Below are positions 1 through 10,198 of a stretch of 64,000 nt of DNA, in pieces. The notes below the pieces were generated by a model. The model was not told where the DNA came from and did not search any database. It worked only from the letters and a program-made list of their open reading frames with translations. A program made the translations under genes and the position numbers. The stretch's first letter is position 1. The number at the start of each line of letters is the position of its first letter. This DNA comes from Primulina eburnea. Lineage: Eukaryota; Streptophyta; Magnoliopsida; Lamiales; Gesneriaceae. Location: assembly GCF_022965805.1 (NCBI RefSeq), contig NC_133116.1, positions 8,328,601 through 8,392,600 on the forward strand. The letters are read 5' to 3'.

Positions 1-190
1 ATTTTGATATATTAATTTTTAATTTTCGGTTATTTTGGTTCAATTACTGACGTGACATCAGAAAATACTGACATGACATCGAAAAATAACGACATAGCTT
101 TGGAAAATGCTGACTTACCAAGCTGTCATGTCAACAATTGAACCAAATTAATTGAAATTAAAAGTTAATATATTAAAACTAAAATTTAAA
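1..190. repeat. Fold-back (MITE-like) repeat, possibly cut by the window edge
   Basis: Bases 2-45 and 141-184 are imperfect inverted copies: the first arm ends in ttggttcaatt and the second begins with aattgaaccaa. AT-rich arms flank a short unique centre containing repeated gacatgacatc-like words. No coding potential. The left end may lie outside the window, so no target duplication could be judged. Confidence 0.5.
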
Positions 191-411
191 AAGTTAATGA
201 TTAAAATAAAAAATAACAAGTTAATGAAAAGAAATCATTTTCTCAAAAAAAAAAAAAAAAACCATCCAAATAATCTTGTCAACAAGTTCATACTCTATAC
301 ACATTCTCCATGGAGTTGAATTACATGATATTCTACCACTAGTCATTTCCTTGATATTGTATCGTATAAATGTAGATGAACCACATCGTTTGTGAGCTAT
401 TCGAAATTCAA

Positions 412-865
412 TTAATTAAAAGTTCGTTTGAACTCGTTTAATGAGATTCGTTAAAATAAACGAACCAAACTCAAGTTTTACAATATTCGACTCGTTAGCT
501 CGTGAATATATTCGTTGGTAAGTTAATGAGTTATATCTTATATGAAAAAATAATATTTTTGATATTTGTTGATTTTGCACATTACTTATGAAATATATAG
601 AAAAATTTATTAAATGAATTTATTATAAGAAATTTATAAATTTTAATAAGAATTCTATATTTTTCTCTAAATATATAATATACTTTTTAATGAATTTTAT
701 GAAGATTTAAATGTATAATTCTTATTTATTAAGTTCATTTAGGCTCGATAAAAATTTGAATAAGCTTGTGAACCATGAATATATTTGTTAAATAAAGCTC
801 GAGCTCGACTCGATTATAAACGAGTCGAGCTCAAACATTCAAGAATTCGGCTCGACTCAACTCGA
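412..865. repeat. Dispersed fold-back repeat (ctcgagctcgactcg type)
   Basis: The left end (gttcgtttgaactcgttta) and right end (taaacgagtcgagctcaaac) are related inverted sequences around an AT-rich centre. The right arm is rich in ctcgactcg words. This looks like a short non-autonomous DNA element. Exact ends and a target duplication were not resolved. Confidence 0.4.
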
Positions 866-1278
866 CAATTTTGAATGAACCTATATTGGATTATGGTAAA
901 TTATATTAGTAAAAATTTGATCTTACATATATAGTAACTTGTCTTGGCGCAAAACATTTTTTTAGTTTATTTTTTTTATCAGAGTGGTGATATGTTTAAT
1001 GATTGAAAGTGTAAACGAAGTATAGTAATTTATACTAGGGTTTAGTTTTGACCAACTAAAATATTAAAATTCAGTTTAGAATAATTTACCGGACAAAAGT
1101 AACTTGTTTTTCCTTATAAAATATAGATAAAAATAAAGTTGCCTCGTTGACTCAAATAGATTCCATGTAAAGACATTCGGCAGTTTCCCAGTTGCCCATT
1201 TGCCCAATTGAAATATGACAGCAGATTGATTCTTCACACTTGTGACCAAATCCTTATCCATTCACTTTCTACAGACAC

Positions 1279-1290
1279 ATAAATAAATAG
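1279..1290 (+). promoter_or_regulatory. Probable TATA box of the carboxylesterase gene
   Basis: The AT-rich word cataaataaata lies about 110 bp upstream of the start codon at 1399, the usual spacing for a plant TATA box plus a short 5' leader. Confidence 0.45.
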
Positions 1291-1398
1291 CTTGGGTAAC
1301 CCCTCATTTTGTCACAAGAAAAAAAAAACTCCTTCAAAATCAGAAAACTAATCCTTAAATTCTGTCTCTCCATTTTCATATCTTAAGGAAATAGAAGG

Positions 1399-2391
1399 AT
1401 GGCTGCTATGACATTAGATCCAAGTTTCAGCCTTCAAGTCAGCAGCAATGCATCCAAGAATAGAGTTATAGTTGAGGAAATTGACGGCCTTATTAGGGTC
1501 TACAAAGACGGGCATGTTGAACGACCTCAAATCATGACACATGCTGCGTGCTCCTCGGCTTCGGAGTTCGGGGTGTCGTGTAGAGACGTGATCATCGACA
1601 AGTACACGAATATTTGGGCACGTTTCTATGTTCCGAATACATCTCTTAAGAAACTTCCCTTGCTGGTGTACTTCCATGGAGGTGGATTTTGTGTTGGTTC
1701 TGCATCTTGGAGCTGTTACCATGAATTCCTAGCAAAATTATCCTCGAAAACAGGTTGTGTCATCGTGTCGGTCAACCACCGGTTGGCACCCGAATACCCT
1801 CTTCCAGCAGCGTACGAGGATGGCGTCAAGGCCCTTATTTGGTTAAGGCAACAATCTTTACTAAGTAAGAATGAGTGGTGGACTAATAATTGTAACATTA
1901 GTAAAATCTTTTTGGCCGGTGATAGTGCTGGTGCGAATATAGCCTTCAATGTCTCCATAAGGCTAGCTCGGCAAATTGATATCAAGGGTTTAATCCTAAT
2001 TCAGCCATTTTTTGGAGGAGAATCGAGGACTCATTCTGAAAAGTACATGATGCAGCCACCACGCTCGGCCCTCACGTTGGCGGCATCGGACACTTACTGG
2101 CGGCTATCGCTTCCACCCGGGGAGAACCGCGACCATCCATGGTGTAATCCGATGTCTAAAATGGCTCCTAACTTGGAGGAGTTGAGAGATTTGTCTATTA
2201 TGGTATGCATATCAGAAATGGATATACTGAAAGATAGGAACTTGGAGTTGTGTGCTAAATTGGGTCAGAAAGTGGAGCAAATAATGTATGAAGGTGTTGG
2301 CCACGCATTTCAGATTCTTAACAAGTCCACTTTGGCACAAACTCGTATTCACGAATTAACAAGTCATATCAAGAACTTTGTACATAAGTAA
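1399..2391 (+). CDS. Carboxylesterase, plant CXE (HSL/GID1-like) family, CXE17-like
   Basis: A single-exon 330-residue alpha/beta hydrolase, the normal length for plant CXE esterases. The oxyanion-hole motif HGGGF is at residues 93-97, the nucleophile elbow GDSAG at 174-178 (Ser176), and the other catalytic residues are Asp275 (SEMDIL) and His302 (GVGHAF), so the triad looks complete. The early segment GLIRVYKDGHVERP is typical of the CXE17/CXE6 group. Family members hydrolyse small carboxylic esters in the cytosol; the true substrate is unknown. GID1 gibberellin receptors share the fold but lack the catalytic His, so this is an enzyme, not a receptor. The start is supported by an upstream stop-rich leader and a TATA-like word near 1280. 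No break was seen. Confidence 0.93.
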   Translation: MAAMTLDPSFSLQVSSNASKNRVIVEEIDGLIRVYKDGHVERPQIMTHAACSSASEFGVSCRDVIIDKYTNIWARFYVPNTSLKKLPLLVYFHGGGFCVGSASWSCYHEFLAKLSSKTGCVIVSVNHRLAPEYPLPAAYEDGVKALIWLRQQSLLSKNEWWTNNCNISKIFLAGDSAGANIAFNVSIRLARQIDIKGLILIQPFFGGESRTHSEKYMMQPPRSALTLAASDTYWRLSLPPGENRDHPWCNPMSKMAPNLEELRDLSIMVCISEMDILKDRNLELCAKLGQKVEQIMYEGVGHAFQILNKSTLAQTRIHELTSHIKNFVHK

Positions 2392-2499
2392 ATGAAAATC
2401 ATTTCATTTTGTGTATGTCTAATTTTAACAGCATATTTTAATTGTTCAAGTACATTTTTTTTCATCTGAAGATATTTAATTTGGAAAGAATATATGTTT

Positions 2500-3060
2500 G
2501 GTTTATGTTTATTATCATGTTTTGTTCATGATTTCCAGCCTAACCGGAATCCCCAAACAGACGTGGGCGATCAACCCTCGGCAGAGTTGGATCGTCAAAT
2601 TATCGATCACAAAGTGGTACATCCATGATCATATCATCAATCTTGATCACAAAGTTGTTACCGAGGAGAATTCTAATTAAGTATCTGGTTGGTCAATGAT
2701 AGAATATTAATTATTTTTTAAGATTGATACCTCATGGATGAGCCCACTACCACTGGCTCATCCCTAGCCCAAATAGAAGGCAAACACATGACAGGCACAT
2801 GTATTCTCTTATAAATACAAGGTTTGAGCATTCAATTCAGGGATAATCACTATATTATTTTTCAGCAGCACTCTTAGCTGCTCCCACTTATATCCTTAGT
2901 CTCTGACTTAAGCGTCGGAGGGGTTACGTCGGGACACCCTTCCGGCCCCTTCTAACGGTCTCCATCGTGATTTCAGGCTCCGGACAAATTCGAAACATGC
3001 GTCTGGACTAGTGTCACTTGCTGGAACCGGACTCTAATTTTTCAGTGATTATCAAAGATC
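2500..3060 (+). repeat. LTR-like fragment with its own TATA box
   Basis: This stretch has the texture of a plant LTR U3-R region: ataaataca at about 2813, then gctgctcccactta, then the block gacttaagcgtcggaggggt around 2907-2926 that I associate with plant gypsy or small LTR elements. No partner LTR and no coding region of the same element were seen here, so it is probably a solo or truncated LTR. Ends are approximate. Confidence 0.4.
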
Positions 3061-3279
3061 AATTTTATATCTGTAAAATCAACAAAATGTTATTCGCTGA
3101 AACTGGAATATATAATTCACTCAAAATTAAGTTGAAGTTTGGACCTTTAGGTGCACCACAACGTGAAATAAAGAAATTCTATTAATTGCTTTGCCCAGTT
3201 TTGAGGGGATCAGACAAGATGTTTTAGAAACTTGATTTATGGAAATATTGGATTTTGGAAAACGGTTTTCTCATGTCGT

Positions 3280-3420
3280 TACATACATACAAGCTGGTTT
3301 ATTTTCTAGCTAACTTGTAGACAACATGTTAAGTAGCTCTATAAAATTTGATGATACATACATACAAGCTGGTCAATGATAGAATATTAATTATTTTTTA
3401 AGTATCTGGTTGGTCAATGA
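3280..3420. other. Patchwork filler DNA at the copia 5' end
   Basis: This segment is a mosaic of short exact copies from nearby sequence. Bases 3336-3356 equal 4468-4488 inside the copia element; 3355-3373 equal 3280-3298; 3371-3402 equal 2691-2722; and 3400-3420 equal 2679-2699. It abuts the truncated 5' LTR at a short aatga microhomology. The pattern resembles repair of a double-strand break by repeated template switching. Confidence 0.7.
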
Positions 3421-3820
3421 AGCAGCTTTGAATTGTCAAATTTGATATGTGACGAAATTTTCAGACGACGCGTTTTATACGCGTCTTCACTCTGAAGGGG
3501 AGCTCTATTTTATAAAGCTTCCCGCCTGCCCTCATTCTGAAATCATCCATTTTTCGAGTTTTCTCTCATCTTATAGCATTTGATTGCTTAGTTCTATAAT
3601 ATTTGTGAGGTGTTTCGTTCTCCTGTATTAAGATAGTGTGTGTTATCTTTGAAAACACAATGAGTGGTTGTACGCCTTAAAATGTTATAGTGAAATTCTT
3701 TTCATCTTACCTGTGGTTTTTACCATAATAATTTTTAGGGGTTTTTCACGTAAATCTCGGTGTCTGATTTATTTTTTATTTTCATATTATTATCTCAAAT
3801 TACCGTACGTGGGACTAACA
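3416..3820 (+). repeat. Copia 5' LTR, 5'-truncated
   Basis: It aligns with 7884-8318 from the aatgaagcagctttg word onward and ends ggactaaca. The first bases present in the 3' LTR (tgttaggtcac...) are missing here and replaced by filler DNA. A TATA-like tttataaag lies near 3510. Confidence 0.85.
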
Positions 3821-3822
3821 AG

Positions 3823-3834
3823 TGATATTAAATC
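3823..3834 (+). other. Degenerate primer binding site (tRNA-iMet type)
   Basis: tgatattaaatc lies 2 bp after the 5' LTR. It matches 8 of 12 positions of the usual TGGTATCAGAGC site, and three of the four changes are G-to-A or C-to-T transitions. Confidence 0.55.
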
Positions 3835-3940
3835 CTTGGTTTAAAATTTATTAAAATTATAAGTATGCTCCGTGGTTGCAGCCTAGATTGATCTCCCACA
3901 TCAGAAAAGTTTTTTTGAGATTTTTTAAGGTGGAATTATT

Positions 3941-6900
3941 TTGTCCAGTCTACTAAATTGTTGTAGACATAATGGAGGGCGTGTACGAATAACAAAGTTC
4001 AATGGAAGCAATTTTATGCTGTGGAAAATAAAGATACAAGTAGTTTTAAGAAAAGAAAATTGCTTGGCGGCTATTGGAGATAGACCGATGGAAATTACGG
4101 ATGATGGAAAGTGGAATGAGATGAATGACAATGTTGTTTCCAATTTATATTTGGCTATAGCTGTCAAAGTATTGTCAAGTATCACTGTATATAAAAAAAC
4201 AAAAGTTATCTGGGATACTCTGACAAAGATGTACGAGGTCAAGTCACTACACAACATGATTTTCTTAAAAAGAAAGTTTTATACTCTTTGAGTAACGGGA
4301 TCCTCATCGATGACCGACCATATCAATACACTAAATACTCTATTTGCCCAACTTACTTCCATAGAGGCATAAAATAGAGGAAAATGAACGTGCGGAACTT
4401 CTACTTTAAGATTTACCAGATTCATACTATCAACTTATCATCAACATAACCAACAATATTCTTATGGGCTCTATAAAATTTGATGATATTTTAACTGCGG
4501 TTCTCGGAAAAAACAAACTAGTGCAAGAATAAGGAAGATAGGTTGGTAACTTCAAAGCAGGTAGAGGCTTGCCAATGATAAGAGGAAGATTTATAGATCG
4601 TGGCTCTAGTTGGAGCCAAAGACGAGGTAGATCAAAGTCGAGAAGTAAGAAGAAAAATATTTACTGCTTTAAATGTGACGGTAAAGAACACTTTAAGAAA
4701 TAGTGTACGAGTATCGACAAGAGTTCTCAAGGAAATGTGGCTAGTACTTCAGGTGGTGGTGAAATTTTATTCAGCGAAGCGACAACAGTTGCAGAAGGTA
4801 GATACAAATTTTGTGACAAATGGATTATGGATTCAGGAGCGACGTGGCACATGATGTCTCGGAGAGAGTGGTTTGATCATTATGAACCAGGCTCAGAAGG
4901 AACGATATTCATGGGAAATGATCGTGCCTTGGAAATCGTTGGGGTCAGTATTATCAAAATTAAAATTTTTGATGGAACCATTCGCACCATATAGGAGTTA
5001 TGACATGTGAAAGAAGTGACGGAGAATCTTTTGTCCTTGGGGGCAATTGGATGACATCGGGTGCAAAACCGTATTGAGAACGTGATCATGAAAATTGTGA
5101 AAGGTGCGTTTGTGGTTATGAAAGCGGAAAAAGTTGCTGCAAATATGTATGTACTTTAGAGAGAAAACACAAAGATGCAGAACTAGATGTTGCATCAATT
5201 GGTTCAGGAGAAGAATTAACAGCGTTATGGCATAAAAAGCTCGGGCATATGTCAGAACGAGAGTTGAAAATTCTCTCGGAACAGAAGCTGCTGTCGGGAC
5301 TTACAAAAGTGTCATTATCTTTTTGTAAGCATGTTGTTACCAGTAAACAACACATATTAAAGTTTGGCACTTCTACTGCCAAAAGCAAAAGCGTACTAGA
5401 GCTGATTCATTCGAATGTTTGGCAAGCACCAGTTATATCCCTAGGAGGAGCGAGATATTTTGTCTCATTCATGATGATTTCCCTAGGAGATCTTAGGTGT
5501 ATTATATTAAGAAGAAATCAGATGTTTCCAGATCTTCAAAGATTTCAAAGCGCGAGTTGAACTTGATTCTGAAAAGAAAATCAAGTGTCTCAGGACTGAC
5601 ACTAGAGAAGAATATACCAGTGATTTGATGCATATTGTCAAAATGAAGGCATCAAAAGACAATTCACGACGACTTACACACCTCGAACAAAATGGAGTGG
5701 TGGAGTGGATGAACAGAACCTTGTTGGACAGAATAAGAGCTATGTTGAGGATTGCAGGGTCTAGACAAGACGATTAATCTGAAGACTCCGATGGAGATGT
5801 GGACTGGGAAGCCGGCAGATTATTCCTATTTGCATACATTTGGAAGTCCTTTGTACGTTCTGTACAATGAGCATGAAAGATCGAAGTTGGATTCGAAATC
5901 CAGAAAATGTATCTTCTTGGGTTATGCTGATGGAATAGAGGCGTTTCGCTTGTGGGATCCTACTGTTCACAATCTTGTCATTAGCAGAGACGTTATCTTC
6001 GAGGAAGATAAAGTAAAGTGAGACAAAGACACACTGAATTCAGAAACTATTATATTTCAGGTGGAAAATAGGGCTGACGAAAGTCAAAATTCTTGTGAAG
6101 CAGTACCAGAGCACGAAGAACAAGAACATGTTGAGTATGAGATTTCCAATGTGAGGTAGTTAACTCGAGACAAAAAACCACCAGGTTGGCCTTCAGATTA
6201 TGTCACTGAATGTAATATTGCATATTTTCTATTATCAGATGATGGTGAGCCATCGAGTTTCCACGAGACTACTCAAAGCTCGGATGTATCCTTGTGGATG
6301 ATAGCAATGCAAGAAGAGTTTGAGGCATTAGACAAGAATAAAACGTGGGATCTTGTTACATTACCACGAAGGAGGAAAGCCATTGGAAACATATGGGTCT
6401 ACAAGATCAAGCGTGACGACAATAACCAAGTAGAGCGGTATCGTACTAGATTGGTGGTAAAATGATATGCTAAAAAAAAGGTATTGACTTCAATGAGATA
6501 TTTTCTCTTGTGGTTCGGCTTACAAAAGTCAGAGTAGTTCTGACATTATGTGTAGTGTTTGACCTACATCTAGAAAATCTAGATGTGAAAACAACATTTC
6601 TTCATGGAGATCTTGAACAAGAAATATATATACTCCAGCCAGAAAGTTTTGCGAAAAAAGCAAAGATAACATGGTTTGCAGGTTGAACAAAACTCTGTAC
6701 GGTCTCAAACATGCGTCGCTTTGTTGGTACAAGAGATTTGATTCGTATATTACGAGCCTTGGATACAACATACTGAGTGCAGACCCTTGTACATATTTCA
6801 AGAGGTCTGGTGATGATTATATCATTTTGCTATTGTATGTGGACACATGTTTGTAGCAGACCTCAACAAAGATCAGGTCCAAGGATTGATGGCACAGTTG

Positions 6901-7800
6901 ACTAGGGAATTTGATGTGAAATACTTGGGACCAGCAAACAAGATTATAGGGATAGAAGTTCACCGAGATAGAAGTAGCAGAAATATTTGGCTTCCCAAAA
7001 AAATTATTTGAAGAAAGTCTTGCAACACTTTAACATGCAAGATAGCAAGTCAATATCGACCCCTCTTCCTGTTAACTCTAAGTTATCCTTCGAGATGTAT
7101 CCTAGCAGTGAAGCAGAGAGGATGAAGATGTCTCGAGTACTATATGCATCAGTAGTAGGAAGTTTGATGTTCGCTATGATCTGTACAAGATCAGACATTG
7201 CTCAAGCAATGGGAGCAGTTAGTCGGTACATGGCGAATCCTGTATGAGAGCATTCGATTACAGTTAAGAGGATCCTTAGATACATTAAGGGTACCTCAAA
7301 TGCTGCATTATGTTATGGAAGATCAGATTTTACACTCAGAGGCTATGTCGATTCAGATTATGCAGGAAATTCTGATAAGAGAAAATCTACTAGTGGTTAT
7401 GTATTTACGCTTGCAGGGGGAGCAGTAAGCTAGGTTTCAAAACTGCAAACATTTGTGGCATTATCTAAAACAGAAGCAGAATACATGGCAACTACTCAAG
7501 CTTGCAAGAAAGCAATATTGATTAAAAGGTTATTGGAGGAGATCAGGCACCAACAAGAGAAGGTATCTTAGTTTTGTGACAGTCAGAGTGCCTTGCACAT
7601 CGCAAGGAATCCAACATTTCATTCCAAGACGAAACATATTGGAGTCCAATTTCACTTTGTTCGAGAAATAGTAGAGGAAAAAAGCGTGGATATGTAGAAA
7701 ATCTATACAAAGGATAACATAGCTGATGTTCTGACCAAGCCAGTAAACATCGACAAGTTTGAGTGGTGCAAATCCTCAAGTGGTCTAGCGGAAACGTAAG
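3941..7800 (+). pseudogene. Copia gag-pol polyprotein remnant
   Basis: Pieces in order: gag (3941-4291, includes FNGSNFMLWKIKIQ); zinc knuckle near 4660-4710, where a stop now lies before the last Cys; protease (DSGATWHM near 4829); pre-integrase LWHKKLGHMS near 5225; integrase remnants to about 5770; core copia region LHTFGSPLYVL near 5830; RT with LNKTLYGLKHA near 6680 and the active-site loop LLYVD near 6830; RNase H-like remnants 7150-7750. Frame changes and stops separate nearly every piece. Not functional. Confidence 0.88.
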
Positions 7801-7883
7801 CAGCAAGGAATGACAAGATTGAAAAGATGTATGGAGATGTGTTTGATTCTCAATATCTCCAAGTGAGAAAATTGTCAAAAAGA

Positions 7884-8318
7884 TGTTAGGTCACATTAAA
7901 TGTGGGTTGAATGAAGCAGCTTTGAATTGTCAAATTTGATATTTGACGAAATTTTCAGACGACGCGTTTTATACGCGTCTTCACACTGACAGAGAGCTCT
8001 ATTTATAGAGGGAGTAGAGCTCTATCCCCTCATTCTGAAAGCATCCATTCTTCGAGTTTTCTCTCATCTTATAGCATTTGAGTGATTAGTTCTATAATAT
8101 TTATGAGGTGTTTTGTTATCATGTATTAAGAGAGTGCGTGTTCTCTTTGGAAACACAGTGAGTGGTTGTAAACTTTAAAATGTTATAGTGAAATTCTTTT
8201 CATCTCGCCCGTGGTTTTTATCATAATAATTTTTAGGAGTTTTTCACGTATATCTCGGTGTCCGATTAACTCTTTATTTTCATATTATTATCTCAAATTA
8301 CCGTATGTAGGACCAACA
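7884..8318 (+). repeat. Copia 3' LTR, complete
   Basis: 435 bp, beginning tgttagg and ending ccaaca (TG...CA). A purine-rich tract (gagaaaattgtcaaaaaga) immediately precedes it. It keeps the 5' bases missing from the other LTR. Confidence 0.88.
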
Positions 8319-9339
8319 TAGCTCACATATAAAATGTATACGTAATAATATATTATAATTTAAAGAGAATTTCTTTTTGTTTTTGTATTTTCGTCTCTTC
8401 GAAATTTTAGTCATCTATATATTTTAAATTTCAGTTTTGTCTGTTATTTTTGTTTTTGTGTGTGTCTATTTCAGTAATTTTTTTGCAATGCAGCCCCGAT
8501 GTATATAGTGTGACATCAACATTTTCAATGAAAAAAGATTAAAATTGACAAAAATCAGGAGATTGATAACTAACTGAAATTTGATTATATAGCCGATTAA
8601 AATTGCAAAGTGACAAAATTAATACATTTTGAAGAAGAATTATTAATTTGAAACTTGATCGACAGTTTAATATTTTTTCGCATGTATTTAATAAGTTTTA
8701 AATTAATAAATATGGTATGAATAAATTTCTAAATTATCGTTCACGTAATAGAAAATTAATTAATCGAGGTCGCCGCCAGTCGTTGGATGCGGTGGAGAAT
8801 TTTAAAAATTAAGGTCTATTCTTTCATGTTTTCGTCCATTACTAATTTTGTCTTAAAGATTTTAATTGAATTTTAATGATAATCAGGAATACTTAAGGCT
8901 AGGTACTGTTAAAAAAAATTGTTCACTGCTTAGAATATTAAGATCGACTAAATTTAAAGATTAAATTATATCGACTACATAAAAACCATCTAAGTATAAT
9001 TCAAATATGAATAATATTGCTCCAAAAGTTATTTGAGATGGCAGGATATGAAAGACATTTACCAAAAGATAAATTGTTCAATTTCTCACTACCACTATCT
9101 TCTCGGTTTGAGCCGACTACACAAGGTTGTGCTAATATGATTTACCCGATCAGTCTGATTTGTATATCGATTATTTTTCGCTGCCAATTAAGAAATAAAC
9201 TATATCCGATTAGTTCAAATTCGACCTCAGTGAAATTGAACATGGATCAATTTTGTCACAAAGAATATAAAGGTACGAGGTCGAGGTCATGCGAAAACCC
9301 AAAATCCTCGTGTCTTTATCTCGTTAGCTGCCAGCTAAA
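8319..9339. other. Intergenic DNA, no supported gene
   Basis: AT-rich. Words at 8370-8650 (gtctgttatttttg ... attaaaattgacaaaaatc) suggest an old fold-back element, but no clear arms or duplication were found. The open frame at 9017-9397 has no recognisable domain. Confidence 0.4.
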
Positions 9340-9361
9340 TCTTGCTCAAATGAGTGTTCCA
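9340..9361 (+). ncRNA. MIR828: miR828-like 22-mer (candidate MIR828, or antisense miR828 target)
   Basis: The 22 bases match the eudicot miR828 consensus as I remember it at 21 positions; the exception is G instead of A at nucleotide 17. miR828 targets MYB transcripts and TAS4 and limits anthocyanin MYB activity. A weak opposite arm (14 of 22 positions complementary) lies upstream at 9243-9264, giving a possible hairpin with a loop of about 77 nt; no good arm was found downstream. If the true transcript is on the minus strand, the site would instead be a miR828 target (TAS4-like). The match itself is strong; the hairpin is not. Confidence 0.5.
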
Positions 9362-9516
9362 CAAAGTTCTACAAGGGTGTTGTCCTGCAAAAGTTGATAG
9401 CGTATGACATATACGTAGATACGTGTGTATGTGTGTGTATATATATGCATCAAATGAGTGAGTGACACCTCATCGGTGTTCACATAGGTGTGCAGGTATG
9501 CAGGATATCAAAACTC

Positions 9517-9522
<6 letters not shown>

Positions 9523-9579
<57 letters not shown>
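9523..9579. repeat. (AT)n microsatellite
   Basis: About 57 bp of almost pure AT dinucleotide, followed by agagagata. Confidence 0.95.
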
Positions 9580-9582
<3 letters not shown>

Positions 9583-10198
9583 AGAGATAAAAAAATATAT
9601 ATATAACCTCAAATTTAAGTAAGTATGAAGAGGGTAAATTTGTTGGTAGCTCTCCATCTTCTGCTGTATGGGATGCAGCAATTACTTAACATGCGTAGAG
9701 CTCTCAGAGAGGAAACCTAAGTTAAAATCAAGATAGATGAGTGGACTGATGGAATAAAAGTGCGTTCGTATTTATAGATGAGGAAGAAAGCGTAAAGAAC
9801 GGTTGGTGATTTAATTTGGGGTAGTTGGAATTCACGATTTTACACCAACCCACAACCCCATTTTTTTGTGTGTGTGTAAATTAATAATAAACCGACACCC
9901 GATTGCATGCATTGCGTGCTAATATATTTTATTTTTATTTATGTTTTGTGTGTTTATTAATATGGATTTGAGCATGATAATTTGTTTAATTACAACTTTT
10001 AGAATATTGTATAATGCAACTAAAAGATGTTGGACATTGAGATTAGTTTTATTTTCTTGTTATTTATTTGCTTCCACAATAAGATTATTTTTATTTTCTT
10101 GTTAATTATGTTGGATATAATTAGCTTCAATCCACGCACAACTAACTTCCTAAAAGATTCAACAGTAAAATTTTCACCAAACTTTCTTGAGAAACAGC
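9580..10198. other. Intergenic DNA downstream of the ALMT gene
   Basis: AT-rich sequence that should contain the 3' UTR of the minus-strand ALMT gene (ending at 10199). The words agctctccatcttctgctg at about 9647 were examined as a possible small RNA, but no matching arm was found. No coding region supported. Confidence 0.4.

Larger units (their letters stand above)
3416..8318 (+). mobile_element. Ty1/copia LTR retrotransposon, decayed
   Basis: Two LTRs (3416-3820, 7884-8318) flank a gag-protease-integrase-RT-RNase H order, which is the copia order. The body carries many stops and frameshifts, so it is inactive. The 5' LTR has lost its first roughly 30 bp, so no target duplication can be checked. 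Order and motifs are TNT1/RIRE-like. It lies between the carboxylesterase and the miR828-like site. Confidence 0.9.

Noticed and set aside
9017..9397. 126-residue open frame
   Set aside because: No domain, no codon or splice support; it overlaps the miR828-like site.
9640..9725. Possible miR156/157-like precursor (agctctccatcttctgctg)
   Set aside because: The similarity is partial and no complementary arm exists nearby.
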